Shown: positions 35,206 to 46,861, counted from the first letter of the stretch. The stretch is 64,000 nucleotides of DNA from Streptomyces sp. L-9-10 (GCF_004151105.1 NZ_PHRF01000020.1:62001-126000), one strand, 5' to 3'. Notes: a model not told the origin generated them from the sequence alone. A program made the numbers and translations.

Positions 35206-36066
35206 ATGCCACTCGTCAGCACCGGTGAACTCGTCACGGCCGCCAGGGCCGGAAACCACGGGATCGCCGCGTTCAACGTCATCACCCTGGAGCACGCCGA
35301 GGCGATCGCCACCGGCGCCGAGCGGGCCGGTGCGCCCGCGATCCTCCAGATATCGGAGAACGCGGTGACGTTCCACGGCGGCGACCCCGGCGCGGTCACC
35401 GCCGCCGCGGCGGCCGTCGCCCGCGCCTCCTCCGCGCCGCTCTCCCTCCACCTCGACCATGTCGAATCGGCCGCACTGCTGCGGGCCGCGCCCGGGGCCG
35501 GCTTCAGCTCGGTGATGTTCGACGCGTCGAAGCTGCCGTACGCGGAGAATCTCGCGGCCACCGCCGAGGCCGTGCGCTGGGGCCACGACCACGGCATCTG
35601 GGTCGAGGCGGAGCTGGGCGCGGTGGGCGGCAAGGACGGCGAGCCGTCCCTCGACGCACACGCCCCGGGGGTACGGACGGATCCGGCCGAGGCGGTCGTC
35701 TACGTGGCCGAGACCGGCGTGGACGCGCTGGCCGTCGCGGTCGGCTCGTCCCACGCGATGACGCACCGCACGGCCGCCCTGGACCACACCCTGATCGCCA
35801 CGCTGCGCGACGCCGTCCCCGTACCGCTGGTCCTGCACGGCTCGTCCGGTGTCCCGGACGAGGAGATCCGCCGGGCGGTCGCCTCCGGCATGGTCAAGAT
35901 CAACGTGGGCACGGCCCTCAACACCGCCTTCACCGGCGCCGTACGCGAGTACCTCGCGGCGCACCCGACGACGGTGGACCCCCGGAAATACCTCGTCCCG
36001 GCTCGCGAGGCGATGGCCGGGACGGTGGCGGACTTCCTGCGGGCGGTCGGCTCCGCGACGACGTGA
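35206..36066 (+). CDS. Class II fructose/tagatose-bisphosphate aldolase
   Basis: 286 residues. The class II zinc aldolase signs are HGIAAFNVITLEHAEA, the zinc ligand in SLHLDHVES, VEAELGAVGGKDGE, LVLHGSSGVPDEEIRRAVASG (key part) and KINVGTALN. It splits fructose or tagatose 1,6-bisphosphate. The ATG follows CTGAGGGA. A short direct repeat (GCGAGCTGGAAGAAC twice) lies at about 35165-35195, just before the ribosome binding site. Confidence 0.9.
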   Translation: MPLVSTGELVTAARAGNHGIAAFNVITLEHAEAIATGAERAGAPAILQISENAVTFHGGDPGAVTAAAAAVARASSAPLSLHLDHVESAALLRAAPGAGFSSVMFDASKLPYAENLAATAEAVRWGHDHGIWVEAELGAVGGKDGEPSLDAHAPGVRTDPAEAVVYVAETGVDALAVAVGSSHAMTHRTAALDHTLIATLRDAVPVPLVLHGSSGVPDEEIRRAVASGMVKINVGTALNTAFTGAVREYLAAHPTTVDPRKYLVPAREAMAGTVADFLRAVGSATT

Positions 36067-36069
36067 TCA

Positions 36070-37116
36070 CTACCCCTTGGGGGGCGTGACCTCCAGCCAG
36101 TCGAGGATGGCGTCGCACTGATTGCCCTGCTCGCAGGAGATCTTGAGGGTGTTCTTGCCCTTCTTGAGCTCCACCGGCGCCCACGTGGTCTGCCAGTTCT
36201 TCGACCAGTCGGGGTCGTCGGAGCTGATGAAGTTCTTCAGCCCGAGCGGGGAGTTGTTCGCCTTGCCGTTGACGGTCAGGGTGGCGTTGGCGTCCTTGGC
36301 GGGGATGGCGTAGCGCACGGACAGCGCGTAGGCGCCGGCCTTCTCGATGTCGGCGGTCCAGGTCACCGAGGCGCCGACGGCGTTGAAGCCGGTCACATAC
36401 GAACCATTGGTGCCCTGGGCGCCGTCGATGTCCGTCGCGAGGGCGGCGGGCGGTCCCAGCTGGAGGGTCGCCGCGTCCTGCTTGGGGAGGCCGATCCCGT
36501 CGGGCGACGTCTCGTCCTTGCCGCTCGCCCCGTCGGTGGGCTGCTGCGACTGCTCGGCCGAGGGGACCGGGCCGCCGGACGGGGTCGCGTCGGCGTTGTC
36601 GTTCTTGTCGTCGCCGTTGCTGAGCAGCGCGGCCGTGATACCGATCACGACCACCGCGACGACGGCGATCGCGCCGATCAGCAGGCCCTTGGTGTTGGGG
36701 CCGCCGCCGCTGCCGCGTCCGCCGCCCCGCTGCGCCGGCACCTGACGGGTGGTGGCACCGCCGGGGTGGGTCTCGGGGGCCGCGTAGTGCGGGTTCTGCT
36801 GCTGGCCGTACGGTGCCTGGCCGTAGGGCGCCTGCTGCTGGCCGTAGGGAGCCTGGCCGGACTGGCCGTACTGCGGCTGCTGACCGTACTGCGGCTGCTG
36901 CGGCGGGGCCGCCTGCTGCTGGCCGTACTGGCGCTCGCCGACCGTCCTGACCTGGTTGTACGACGTCCTGGGCACGCCAGGCTGCGCGGCCGGACCGGGG
37001 TAGCCGTAGCCGCCTTGGCGTCGCTGATTGGCGCCCGCCGCCTGCCCGTCCTCGTACAGATAGCCGAACGGATCGTCGTCCTCGGGCGTGCTAGCGCCGT
37101 TGTTCCCGGCCGTCAT
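36070..37116 (-). CDS. Membrane protein with extracellular CBM-like domain
   Basis: 348 residues. The cytoplasmic N-terminus (1-135) is Gln/Tyr/Pro/Gly-rich with YGQQ and APYGQ repeats, prone to disorder. One membrane helix follows (LLIGAIAVVAVVVIGITAAL, about 147-166). After a Ser/Asp/Pro linker, the C-terminal 130 residues resemble a carbohydrate-binding module of the CBM6/35 type (GFNAVGASVTWTADIEKAGAYALSVRYA, WAPVELKKGKNTLKI in key parts). It may bind cell-wall or secreted glycans. It converges on the aldolase gene with only 3 bp between. Confidence 0.82.
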   Translation of the reverse strand: MTAGNNGASTPEDDDPFGYLYEDGQAAGANQRRQGGYGYPGPAAQPGVPRTSYNQVRTVGERQYGQQQAAPPQQPQYGQQPQYGQSGQAPYGQQQAPYGQAPYGQQQNPHYAAPETHPGGATTRQVPAQRGGGRGSGGGPNTKGLLIGAIAVVAVVVIGITAALLSNGDDKNDNADATPSGGPVPSAEQSQQPTDGASGKDETSPDGIGLPKQDAATLQLGPPAALATDIDGAQGTNGSYVTGFNAVGASVTWTADIEKAGAYALSVRYAIPAKDANATLTVNGKANNSPLGLKNFISSDDPDWSKNWQTTWAPVELKKGKNTLKISCEQGNQCDAILDWLEVTPPKG

Positions 37117-37261
37117 CCCTGGTCACTCCTTACCATCTCGCCAGCGTCGCCGACCGGCCGAGCCTACCTCGAATGGGCAAGGCCACGGACGGGCCTTGAG
37201 GGGTGTCAGCCAGTCTGCGCCCCGTGGATGAACAACGGATCGCGGACATGTCGCAGCCCTG

Positions 37262-37278
37262 TCCCGAACAGTTCGGGA
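37262..37278 (-). terminator. Short hairpin downstream of cdgB
   Basis: TCCCGAA-CAG-TTCGGGA, a 7-bp perfect stem 42 bp after the cdgB stop. It is a possible terminator or operator for the CBM gene promoter. Confidence 0.4.
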
Positions 37279-37319
37279 ACACGGCTTCCGACCCGTCCCG
37301 AGGACCCGTCCACGAGCGT

Positions 37320-39086
37320 CTACCCCGCACGCCGGTGAACCTTGCTCCGCGATCGCTTCTCGATATACATCCGCTGGTCAGCGGATTGCAGCACTTCCTC
37401 CACCGACATCCCGCAGCTCGCCCAGCTGATACCGAAGCTCGCCCCGACCCGGACCGCCCGGCCGTCGACCCTGATCGGCGGAATGATCGCGTTCCGCAGC
37501 CGTACGGCGAGGTCGGCGGCGTCCGCCGAACCGAGTCCGTCCGCGAGAACGACGAATTCGTCACCCCCGAGGCGCGCGACGGTGTCCCCGTCCCGTACGC
37601 CCGTGGTCAGCCTGCGCGCGACCTCGATCAGCACCGCGTCGCCGGTGTTGTGGCCGAACCGGTCGTTGATGGACTTGAAGCCGTCGAGGTCGCAGAAGAG
37701 GACCGCGAGGCCCTTCGTCCCGTCGTCGGCCTCGGGGTCGTCGCTGGGCGCGACCATGTGCACATGGTGGTCGGGGGGCACGCCGCCGACCGCGGGGACG
37801 ACGGAGCGTCCGCCGCCCTGCCGGCCGCCGCGCTCCTCGTACTGGTCGTAGCCGTCATAGCCGTCGTACGCGTCGTATCCGGGCTCGTACAGGACGGTGC
37901 CCTCGTACCCTCCGTACGCCGCGTCCAGCGCCTCGACCGCGGTCTCGCGCATCGCGTGGGGCCGCGAGCAGAGCCGGGCGCTGAGGCGGGAGCGCAGCTC
38001 GGCGCTGTTCGGCAGGCCAGTGAGCGAGTCGTGCGAGGCGCGGTGCGCGAGCTGGAGCTCGCGGCTCTTGCGCTCCTCGATGTCCTCGACGTGGGTGAGC
38101 AGGAAGCGCGGGCCGTCGGCGGTGTCGGCGACCACGGAGTTGCGCAGCGAGACCCAGACGTACGTGCCGTCGCGCCGCAGCAGCCGCAGTTCTGCGCGGC
38201 CCCCCTCGGCGGAGGTGCGCAGGAGGGTCCCGATGTCCTCGGGGTGGACCAGATCGGAGAACGAGTGGCGGCGCATCGCCGAGGCCGGGCGGCCCAGCAG
38301 CCGGCAGAGCGCGTCATTGGTCCGCAGCAGCCGGCCGTGCTGGTCGCCGCCCATCTCGGCGATGGCCATCCCGCTGGGTGCGTACTCGAACGCCTGACGG
38401 AAGGATTCCTCACTGGCCCGCAGCGCCTGCTGTTCGCGTTCGAGACGGACCAGCGCGCGCTGCATATTTGCTCGGAGGCGAGCGTTACTGATCGCAATGG
38501 CGGCCTGGGACGCGTACATCTGGAGCGCTTCCTGCCCCCAGGGGCCCGGACGGCGCCCGCCGCGCGGCCGGTCGACGGAGATGACGCCGAGCAGCTCGCT
38601 CCCGCCACCGGAGGCGTACATCGGGGCGTAGAGCCGGTCCTGCGGGTGCCACTCGTCCTCGAAACGGGGATCGGGGCCCTCGGTGTACCACTGCGGAACG
38701 TCGTCCTCCAGCAGCACCCAGCCCTCGGTGTGCGGTATGAAGCGCAGCTCGCCCCAGCTCTCGCCCATCAGCAGCCGCCGCTCCCAGGAGGCCCGGGAGC
38801 CGACGCGGCCCGTGATCAGGGCTTCCGCGGCGGCGCTTCCGGCGAAGGCGGCGACGACGAGGTCGCCGTCGGCCTGGACGACATTGACGCAGGCCAGTTC
38901 GTAGCCGAGCCCGGAGACGACCCCGTCGGCCACGGTCTGCAGGGTGTCCGCCAGGCTGCGGGCGGTGTTGAGTTCGGCGACGGCCTCATGCAGCTGCCGC
39001 AGGGTCGCAAGACGGACATACGGCTCCGACTCGGTCTCCATTGCTCGCTCTCCCCGAGACCTCGACAGCAACTCCAGGATTCTCAT
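37320..39086 (-). CDS. cdgB: Diguanylate cyclase GAF-PAS-GGDEF (CdgB type)
   Basis: 588 residues. GAF is at about 30-205, PAS/PAC at about 222-340 and GGDEF from about 345 to the end. The active site LGGDEF (507-511) is intact and the inhibitory I-site R498-D-G-D501 sits five residues before it, so it should make cyclic di-GMP and be product-inhibited. The order and neighbourhood match Streptomyces CdgB, which influences development. A Tyr/Gly/Asp-rich insert of about 80 residues (375-457, GYDAYDGYDGYDQYEE) interrupts the GGDEF domain after LTGLPN. An ATG at residue 16 is an alternative start. Confidence 0.92.
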   Translation of the reverse strand: MRILELLSRSRGERAMETESEPYVRLATLRQLHEAVAELNTARSLADTLQTVADGVVSGLGYELACVNVVQADGDLVVAAFAGSAAAEALITGRVGSRASWERRLLMGESWGELRFIPHTEGWVLLEDDVPQWYTEGPDPRFEDEWHPQDRLYAPMYASGGGSELLGVISVDRPRGGRRPGPWGQEALQMYASQAAIAISNARLRANMQRALVRLEREQQALRASEESFRQAFEYAPSGMAIAEMGGDQHGRLLRTNDALCRLLGRPASAMRRHSFSDLVHPEDIGTLLRTSAEGGRAELRLLRRDGTYVWVSLRNSVVADTADGPRFLLTHVEDIEERKSRELQLAHRASHDSLTGLPNSAELRSRLSARLCSRPHAMRETAVEALDAAYGGYEGTVLYEPGYDAYDGYDGYDQYEERGGRQGGGRSVVPAVGGVPPDHHVHMVAPSDDPEADDGTKGLAVLFCDLDGFKSINDRFGHNTGDAVLIEVARRLTTGVRDGDTVARLGGDEFVVLADGLGSADAADLAVRLRNAIIPPIRVDGRAVRVGASFGISWASCGMSVEEVLQSADQRMYIEKRSRSKVHRRAG

Positions 39087-39267
39087 CGGCTCTCGTCTTG
39101 CACTGGCATCGCCACTGAATCACAGGGAGCTGCGCGCTCGGTACACAGGGTCAACAATTACCCCACTCTGTGAGTCAAGTCACATGATCCGATCAAGAGG
39201 CGAAAAGCCTGATGGGAGCGCTCCACACCTTTCGTGAACGCAAATTTTACGACGGCCCTCGGGGGAC
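39087..39267 (-). promoter_or_regulatory. cdgB upstream region
   Basis: This is the promoter-bearing gap, less G+C-rich than its surroundings around 39155-39250. It includes TTACCCCACTCTGTGAGTCA at about 39158-39177, loosely like a BldD-type half-site pair. I cannot score it, so BldD binding is only suggested by what is known of cdgB elsewhere. Confidence 0.3.
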
Positions 39268-39343
39268 GCGGGCGCGGGCGTTGACGGCGGGCGCGGGCGT
39301 TGACGGCGGGCGCGGGCGTTGACGGCGCGGGCGGGCGTTGACG
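39268..39343. repeat. 19-bp minisatellite, four copies
   Basis: GCGGGCGCGGGCGTTGACG is repeated three times exactly and a fourth time with a shuffled GC part. It lies between the gyrB-type stop and the cdgB promoter. Each unit contains TTGACG. Confidence 0.8.
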
Positions 39344-39384
39344 GCGGCGGCGGGGGCCGGCGCGATCGGATGTCGCCGGCGCGA

Positions 39385-41685
<2,301 letters not shown>

Positions 41686-41903
41686 TTAGCGGGAAAATCC
41701 CGGAGGATGGCACACGGGGGGTTTCTGGGCGGTTCAACGCGTCGGGTTACAAGGGCTTTTTCGGCGTGGCAGCGCGTGAGGGAACGAGTGACACGGCGAC
41801 GGCGACGGCGGCGGTGGCGCTCACATGGCGGCTCCTGGTCCTAGGACCGGGCTGGTCCCCTGGCCCGATGCGGGCGCGGGCCGCCGGGGCTAGCGTCTTC
41901 TCC

Positions 41904-42479
41904 GTGCACCAAACGCCCCCTGACACCCGTACCGAAGCCGTCGACGCCATCCCTCATCCTGAGGGGGTGAGCAACGAAGAGTTCCGCGCCGCCCTCGCCC
42001 GGCTGGCCGCGGGTGTGGTGCTGGTGACAGCGCACGAGCCTCCTTTGAGCGCCACCGGACCGCGCGGCGAGGACGCCGGGATGACGGCGACCGCCTTCAT
42101 GTCGGTCTCGCTGGACCCGCCGCTGGTCCTGGTCAGCGTGCGCAACGGCTCCCGCATGGACGACCTGCTCGCCGAACAGCCGCTGTGGGCGGCCTCCTTG
42201 CTCTCCGAGAGCCAGCGGCATGTCGCGGGCCGGTTCGCGATGAAGGGCCGGATCAGTGACCGGCTGCTGTTCGAGGACGTCCCGTACCGCCGGGGCGAGG
42301 TGAGCGGCGCGCTGCTGATCGGGGGGTCGCTGGCGTTGCTGGAGTGCTGTACGGAACAGCGGATCGAGGCGGGCGACCACACGCTGGTCATCGGCCGGGT
42401 GCTGACGGCGGAGCTGCCGAGCGCGGACGGCGGGCCGCTGATGTATTTCAAGGGGCGCTACCGGCAGTTGGGTTCGTAG
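41904..42479 (+). CDS. Flavin reductase family protein
   Basis: 191 residues from the GTG at 41904. A -10-like TAGCGT lies at 41891-41896, so the mRNA may start at the GTG (leaderless). The FMN-binding split-barrel fold shows EEFRAALARLAAGVVLVTA, MTATAFMSVSLDPPLVLVSVRNGS (key part) and YFKGRYRQL at the end. It reduces FMN/FAD with NAD(P)H to supply monooxygenases. No partner oxygenase is near. It is followed after 9 bp by a DinB-type gene. Confidence 0.88.
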   Translation: MHQTPPDTRTEAVDAIPHPEGVSNEEFRAALARLAAGVVLVTAHEPPLSATGPRGEDAGMTATAFMSVSLDPPLVLVSVRNGSRMDDLLAEQPLWAASLLSESQRHVAGRFAMKGRISDRLLFEDVPYRRGEVSGALLIGGSLALLECCTEQRIEAGDHTLVIGRVLTAELPSADGGPLMYFKGRYRQLGS

Positions 42480-42488
42480 GATCGGCGG

Positions 42489-43118
42489 ATGACGCCGCTG
42501 AACCCACCTCTGCCCCCACGGCTGCTCCCTCTGCTCGATCAGTTCGACTTCGCGCGGACGCGGCTCGCCGACCGTCTGGCGGGCCCGGTCATGGACAGCG
42601 GCAACGGCACGGACGTCGACGTCGTCCCGATGACCGACGAGGAGTATCTCTGGGAGCCGGTAGCCGGCTGCTGGTCGGTCCGCCGCCGTGCGGACGGGCC
42701 GGGGCCCGGGGCGACGCTGCTCATCGGCGCGGGCGAGTGGGGGCACGACTACGCGGCCGCCCCGCACCCCGCGCCGCCGCCGTTCACCACCATCGCCTGG
42801 CGGTTGAGCCACCTCAGTGAACTGCTGACCCTCCGCGCCGACCACACGACCGGAACCCACACCCTGACCCGGGACGACTACCGGGTGAGCGGGGACGCCG
42901 CGGGCGCGATGGCGGCCTTCGACGCGGGGGCCGACGCGTGGCGGAAGGCGCTGCTCGCCACGGACGAGACCGCGCTGGACACGGTGGGACGCAGCACCTA
43001 CCCGCACGGCAGCGACCGGGAGAACGTCTTCATCGACATCGTGTGGTGGGTCAACCAGGAACTGCTGCACCACGGGGCCGAGGTCGCCCTGATACGGGAC
43101 CTCTACCGCCACCGGTGA
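42489..43118 (+). CDS. DinB superfamily protein
   Basis: 209 residues with the four-helix DinB/DUF664-like pattern: LLPLLDQFDFARTRLADRL, WEPVAGCWSV, TTIAWRLSHLSELLTLRADH and the final HHGAEVALIRDLYRHR. His residues in WRLSHL and LLHHGAE fit the usual metal triad. The family includes mycothiol- or bacillithiol-dependent enzymes; the substrate is unknown. Probably cotranscribed with the flavin reductase. Confidence 0.85.
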   Translation: MTPLNPPLPPRLLPLLDQFDFARTRLADRLAGPVMDSGNGTDVDVVPMTDEEYLWEPVAGCWSVRRRADGPGPGATLLIGAGEWGHDYAAAPHPAPPPFTTIAWRLSHLSELLTLRADHTTGTHTLTRDDYRVSGDAAGAMAAFDAGADAWRKALLATDETALDTVGRSTYPHGSDRENVFIDIVWWVNQELLHHGAEVALIRDLYRHR

Positions 43119-43143
43119 AGGACGGGACTCCGGACGTACTCGT

Positions 43144-43216
43144 CCTGGGCCTGGGCCTGGGCCTGGGCCTGGGCCTGGGGCCTGGGCCTGGGGCCTGGGC
43201 CTGGGCCTGGGGCCTA
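43144..43216. repeat. Hexanucleotide satellite (CCTGGG)
   Basis: About twelve copies of CCTGGG, some with an extra G, fill the space between the convergent DinB and ArfB genes and reach the ArfB stop codon. Confidence 0.85.
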
Positions 43217-43645
43217 GGTCCAGCCACGGCCGGTACGGCCGCGCTTCGTCTCGGCGCGCTGCTTCTTCTCGCGCAGCCGGCGTTCGTTGATCCCGCGCGG
43301 GATCTTCGTCTTACGGCGCGGGCGCGGTGGCGGAGCGGTCGCCTCCGCCAGCAGGGAGGCGAGCCGTACGGCCGCGGTCTCGCGGTTGCGCCACTGAGAG
43401 CGGTGCTCCGACGCGCGTACGGTGATCACGCCGTCCACGAGCCGGTCCGCGAGCCGCTCCAGCGCGCGTTCCTTCCAGACCGGCGGCAGCGCTTCCGTCT
43501 TCGCGAGATCGAAGCGCAGTTCCGCCTTCGAGTCACTCGTGTTGACGTGCTGTCCGCCGGGCCCGGAGGACCTTGAGAAACGCCACATCAGTTCGGCCTC
43601 CGGCAGGGAGACCGAACCGCGGATGACATGAGCGGGTCCGGACAT
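43214..43645 (-). CDS. arfB: Alternative ribosome-rescue factor ArfB
   Basis: 143 residues from MSGPAHVIRGSV. The release-factor catalytic loop SSGPGGQHVNTSDSKAEL has the GGQ motif. The Lys/Arg-rich C-terminal tail (RRKTKIPRGINERRLREKKQRAETKRGR, key part) enters the mRNA channel of stalled ribosomes. It hydrolyses peptidyl-tRNA on non-stop ribosomes. The longer upstream frame was rejected because the family starts here. Confidence 0.93.
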   Translation of the reverse strand: MSGPAHVIRGSVSLPEAELMWRFSRSSGPGGQHVNTSDSKAELRFDLAKTEALPPVWKERALERLADRLVDGVITVRASEHRSQWRNRETAAVRLASLLAEATAPPPRPRRKTKIPRGINERRLREKKQRAETKRGRTGRGWT

Positions 43646-43841
43646 GCCCCCATGGTCCCGTGTCCGGCCCGATTCCGTCACCCTCTTTTCCCTGCGTTCC
43701 CGGCGGGGAGCGGCGGGGAGCGGCGCGGGTAAAGAAAGCAAAGAGGTGAGGAACCTCCCGGGCCTCTGCCTTCGTTATGCCGGGTGACGGTAGCTTCGGG
43801 ACCACTCGAAGCCCGCACACGACAACGAAAGGGACATCCCC

Positions 43842-44417
43842 ATGGCTGTAAGCCTGTCCAAGGGCGGCAACGTCTCGCTCACCAAGGAGGCACCGGGCCT
43901 GACAGCCGTCACGGTCGGCCTCGGCTGGGACGTCCGTACCACCACCGGCACCGACTTCGACCTCGACGCCTCGGCGATCGCGGTCAACGGAGGCGGAAAG
44001 GTCGTCTCCGACGGCCACTTCGTCTTCTTCAACAACAAGTCGACGCCGGACCAGACGATCGTCCACACGGGTGACAACCGCACGGGTGAGGGCGAGGGCG
44101 ACGACGAGGCGATCAACGTCAACCTGGCGGGCCTGCCGGCCGACGTCGAAAAGATCGTCTTCCCGGTCTCGATCTACGACGCCGAGTCCCGCAGCCAGAA
44201 CTTCGGCCAGGTGCGGAACGCGTACATCCGCATCGTCAACCAGGCCGGCGGCACCGAGATCGCCCGCTACGACCTGAGCGAGGACGCCGCCACCGAGACC
44301 GCGATGGTCTTCGGCGAGCTGTACCGCAACGGCGCGGAGTGGAAGTTCCGCGCGGTCGGCCAGGGCTACGCCTCGGGTCTCGTGGGCATCGCCACGGACT
44401 TCGGCGTCAACCTCTGA
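43842..44417 (+). CDS. TerD family protein
   Basis: 191 residues, single TerD domain. [18 protein letters not shown] starts it and the calcium-binding acidic patches are visible (GWDVR...[26 protein letters not shown]). TerD proteins bind calcium and act in tellurite or stress resistance and, in streptomycetes, development. A GC-rich terminator follows, so it is a single gene. Confidence 0.94.
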   Translation: MAVSLSKGGNVSLTKEAPGLTAVTVGLGWDVRTTTGTDFDLDASAIAVNGGGKVVSDGHFVFFNNKSTPDQTIVHTGDNRTGEGEGDDEAINVNLAGLPADVEKIVFPVSIYDAESRSQNFGQVRNAYIRIVNQAGGTEIARYDLSEDAATETAMVFGELYRNGAEWKFRAVGQGYASGLVGIATDFGVNL

Positions 44418-44451
44418 CCCGAACGCCGCGCGCGGAGCGACGCGAAACGAG

Positions 44452-44479
44452 TGGGCCCCGGCTCCGGCCGGGGCCCACC
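44452..44479 (+). terminator. Terminator after terD-like gene
   Basis: An 11-bp stem GTGGGCCCCGG / CCGGGGCCCAC with a 6-base loop lies 35 bp after the stop. A pyrimidine-rich CACCC repeat follows at about 44560-44600. Confidence 0.75.
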
Positions 44480-44603
44480 CGTCTGCGCGGACGCACACCG
44501 GGGACAGTCGGGGCGCCCCGGGACGTTTGATGTCGGGCGGGGGCCGCCCCGACTACCCCTCACCCCTCACCCTCACCCCCACCCGCACCCGCACCCGCAC
44601 CCG

Positions 44604-46037
44604 CTACTCCAGCGACGGCTTGTCCTCCCCGTACAGCCAGGTGTCCCACAGGTCTCCGAGGTCGCGGCCCGACTCCCGCTCCACGTACGTCGTGAAGTCG
44701 TGGGTGTCCGCGTTGCCGTGACGGTGCGTCCGGGCCCAGCCGCGTACGAGACGGAAGAAGGCGGCGTCGCCCACGGTCTCCCGTACGCGCTGGAGCACCA
44801 TGGCGCCGCGTCCGTACACCGGCGGGTCGGAGATGTTCACCGCGGAGGGCGGGCGGGCCGGCGGGAAAGCCCAGTTCGCGTCGGCGTCGTACGCGTCGGC
44901 GAAGCTCTGGCGGACCGGTACTCGCTCGGTGTGTTCCGTCCAGAGCCACTCCGTGTACTCGGCGAAGCCCTCGCTGAGCCACATGTCCTGCCATGACTTG
45001 GGGGTCACGGAGTTGCCGAACCACTGGTGGGCCATCTCGTGGACCAGCGTCGCGACGCTGGTGGGGCCGGGGAGGAACGGCCTGTTCTGGGTCTCCAGGG
45101 CGTACCCGGAGTCGCCCGGCCGCCCGATCACCACACCGGTCGAGGAGAAGGGATACGGCCCGAAGGTCTTCTCCTGCCATTTCACGATCGCGGGCAGCTC
45201 CTTGAGGAGCCGCGCGCCGCTGCGGGCGGCGGTCGGGTCGACCGCCGTGAAGACGGGCACCGCCCCCTTCGTCCCGTCGGTCCGACGCGTCTTGTACGGG
45301 CCGATGGCGACCATGGCCACATAGCTCGCCATCGGCTCCGCCGCATGCCAGTCGAAGGACGTGTGCCCGTCCGCCGTGCGCTCATCGCGCAGTTCACCGT
45401 TGGAGACGGCCTTCAGTCCCTCGGGGACGGTGATCCGGATGTCGTAGGACGCCTTGTCGCTCGGGTGGTGGTTGCCCGGGAACCACGCCATCGATCCGGT
45501 CGGCTCCCCCAGCCCGACCGCGCGCTCCCCGGACCGCAGCCAGCCCTCCTCCGAGGCGTCGGGGTCGGTGATGCGGCGGGGCGCGCCGGAGTAGCGGACG
45601 ACCGTACGGAAGGTGGCGCCCCGGCGGAGGTCGTCGCCGGGGCGCAGCGTCAGTTCCGTACCCGCGTGGTGGAACGCGGCCTTCTCGCCGTCGACGGTCA
45701 CGGAGTCCACCGTCAGCCCGTCGAGATCGAGGTTGAAGGCGCTGAGGTCCTGCGTGGCACGGGCGGTGATCTCGGCGGTGCCGCTGAGCCGGCCGGTGTC
45801 CGGCGCGTAGTCGAGGGTCAGGCCGTAGTGCTGGACGTCGTACCCGCCGTTGCCGATCCGCGGGAAGTAGGGATCGCGCAGGCTCGCGGCACCCGGCCTG
45901 CCGTGCACGCCGCCGCCCGGCACACAGCCGCCGAGAACGAGAACGAGGACAAGGGCAGTGGTGAGGGAGAGAGCGACAGGGAGTGCAGGGGCGGGGCCGG
46001 AGGCGGAGGCGGGGCGGAGTGCCGGACGCGGGTACAC
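44604..46037 (-). CDS. M1 family zinc metallopeptidase, lipoprotein
   Basis: 477 residues from a GTG at 46037, which yields a lipoprotein signal ending LVLGGC (Cys38). The M1 zinc site is HEMAHQW (His333, Glu334, His337) with the third ligand in WLSEGFAEY (Glu356). YALETQNRP stands in place of the GAMEN exopeptidase motif. It should be a membrane-anchored extracellular aminopeptidase. The open frame continues 41 residues upstream, but that part is a 16-bp minisatellite and not likely translated. Confidence 0.9.
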   Translation of the reverse strand: MYPRPALRPASASGPAPALPVALSLTTALVLVLVLGGCVPGGGVHGRPGAASLRDPYFPRIGNGGYDVQHYGLTLDYAPDTGRLSGTAEITARATQDLSAFNLDLDGLTVDSVTVDGEKAAFHHAGTELTLRPGDDLRRGATFRTVVRYSGAPRRITDPDASEEGWLRSGERAVGLGEPTGSMAWFPGNHHPSDKASYDIRITVPEGLKAVSNGELRDERTADGHTSFDWHAAEPMASYVAMVAIGPYKTRRTDGTKGAVPVFTAVDPTAARSGARLLKELPAIVKWQEKTFGPYPFSSTGVVIGRPGDSGYALETQNRPFLPGPTSVATLVHEMAHQWFGNSVTPKSWQDMWLSEGFAEYTEWLWTEHTERVPVRQSFADAYDADANWAFPPARPPSAVNISDPPVYGRGAMVLQRVRETVGDAAFFRLVRGWARTHRHGNADTHDFTTYVERESGRDLGDLWDTWLYGEDKPSLE

Positions 46038-46097
46038 CCGGTGATCGTAGGCCGGGTGGCGTTGACTCGCCGGTCGGCGGGGACTCGCCGGGTCACC

Positions 46098-46177
46098 GGG
46101 ACACCAGGTCGCCGGGGCACCGGGCCGCCGGGACACCAGGTCACCGGGACACCAGGTCACCGGGACACCAGGTCACC
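46098..46177. repeat. 16-bp minisatellite, five copies
   Basis: GGGACACCAGGTCACC is repeated in phase (units start 46098, 46114, 46130, 46146, 46162). The last three copies are exact. Related CACC/GCACCGA repeats continue to about 46300. It lies between divergent genes and may hold their promoters. Confidence 0.8.
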
Positions 46178-46363
46178 GGACGTCAGAGCACCAAGGCACC
46201 TGCACCGGCACCGGGGGGCACCAGGTCACCTCGACGCGAGGCACCGCGACACCGAGGCGTCGCGACACCGAAGCACGGAGGCACAACGGAGGCACCGAGG
46301 CATCCGCCCCGTGCTCGACCACCCCCACGAGCCCGTCTGGCCGGCCGTGACACCATCGGGCCC

Positions 46364-46861
46364 GTGCTCGACATCGGCTACTCCCTCTCCCGGCGCTTTC
46401 CCGATCCCCCGCAGACCGACTACCGCCTCGCGGATGTCCGGGCGCTGCGGCACGACCTGTTCTGCGGGGATGTCTATCTCGCGGACACCCACGCGGACCG
46501 CGAGGTGTCCACCGCCTGGGGATGGGTACCGGTGCTCGACTTCGCCTGGGCGCTGTGCGACATCGTGGAGCAGCTCGACCGCGATCCGCGCGGCAGCCGC
46601 GCGGCCAAGCCGCAGTACGCCGAGCTGGACTTCACCGAGTCCGCCGACCGCATGCTCTTCCAGCGGCGCTTCGGCTGGGTCGATGTGGAGGCCGACTGGA
46701 TGCCCGGCGACGAGCCGCCACTCACCTTCAGCCACCGTCTGCTGCGCCGTGAGGCACGTGACTTCCTGCACGATCTGATCGCGGATCTCGCCGACATGCA
46801 CGAGGGCCTGGCCGACAATCCGATCGTCTGGGACCTCCAGTCCCGCTTCCCCCGCAGCTGA
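46364..46861 (+). CDS. Hypothetical protein
   Basis: 165 residues from the GTG at 46364 (VLDIGYSLSRRFPDPPQTDYRL in key part). The protein is acidic and soluble, with Trp-rich segments (AWGWVPVLDFAWALCDIV, FGWVDVEADWMPG). It ends with a helical DLIADLADMHEGLADNPIVWDL. I do not recognise a family. The stretch upstream in the same frame is repeat-derived and was excluded. Confidence 0.6.
   Translation: MLDIGYSLSRRFPDPPQTDYRLADVRALRHDLFCGDVYLADTHADREVSTAWGWVPVLDFAWALCDIVEQLDRDPRGSRAAKPQYAELDFTESADRMLFQRRFGWVDVEADWMPGDEPPLTFSHRLLRREARDFLHDLIADLADMHEGLADNPIVWDLQSRFPRS

Noticed and set aside
46098..46177. CRISPR or iteron origin
   Set aside because: The 16-bp units are head to tail with no unique spacers, and no replication gene is adjacent.
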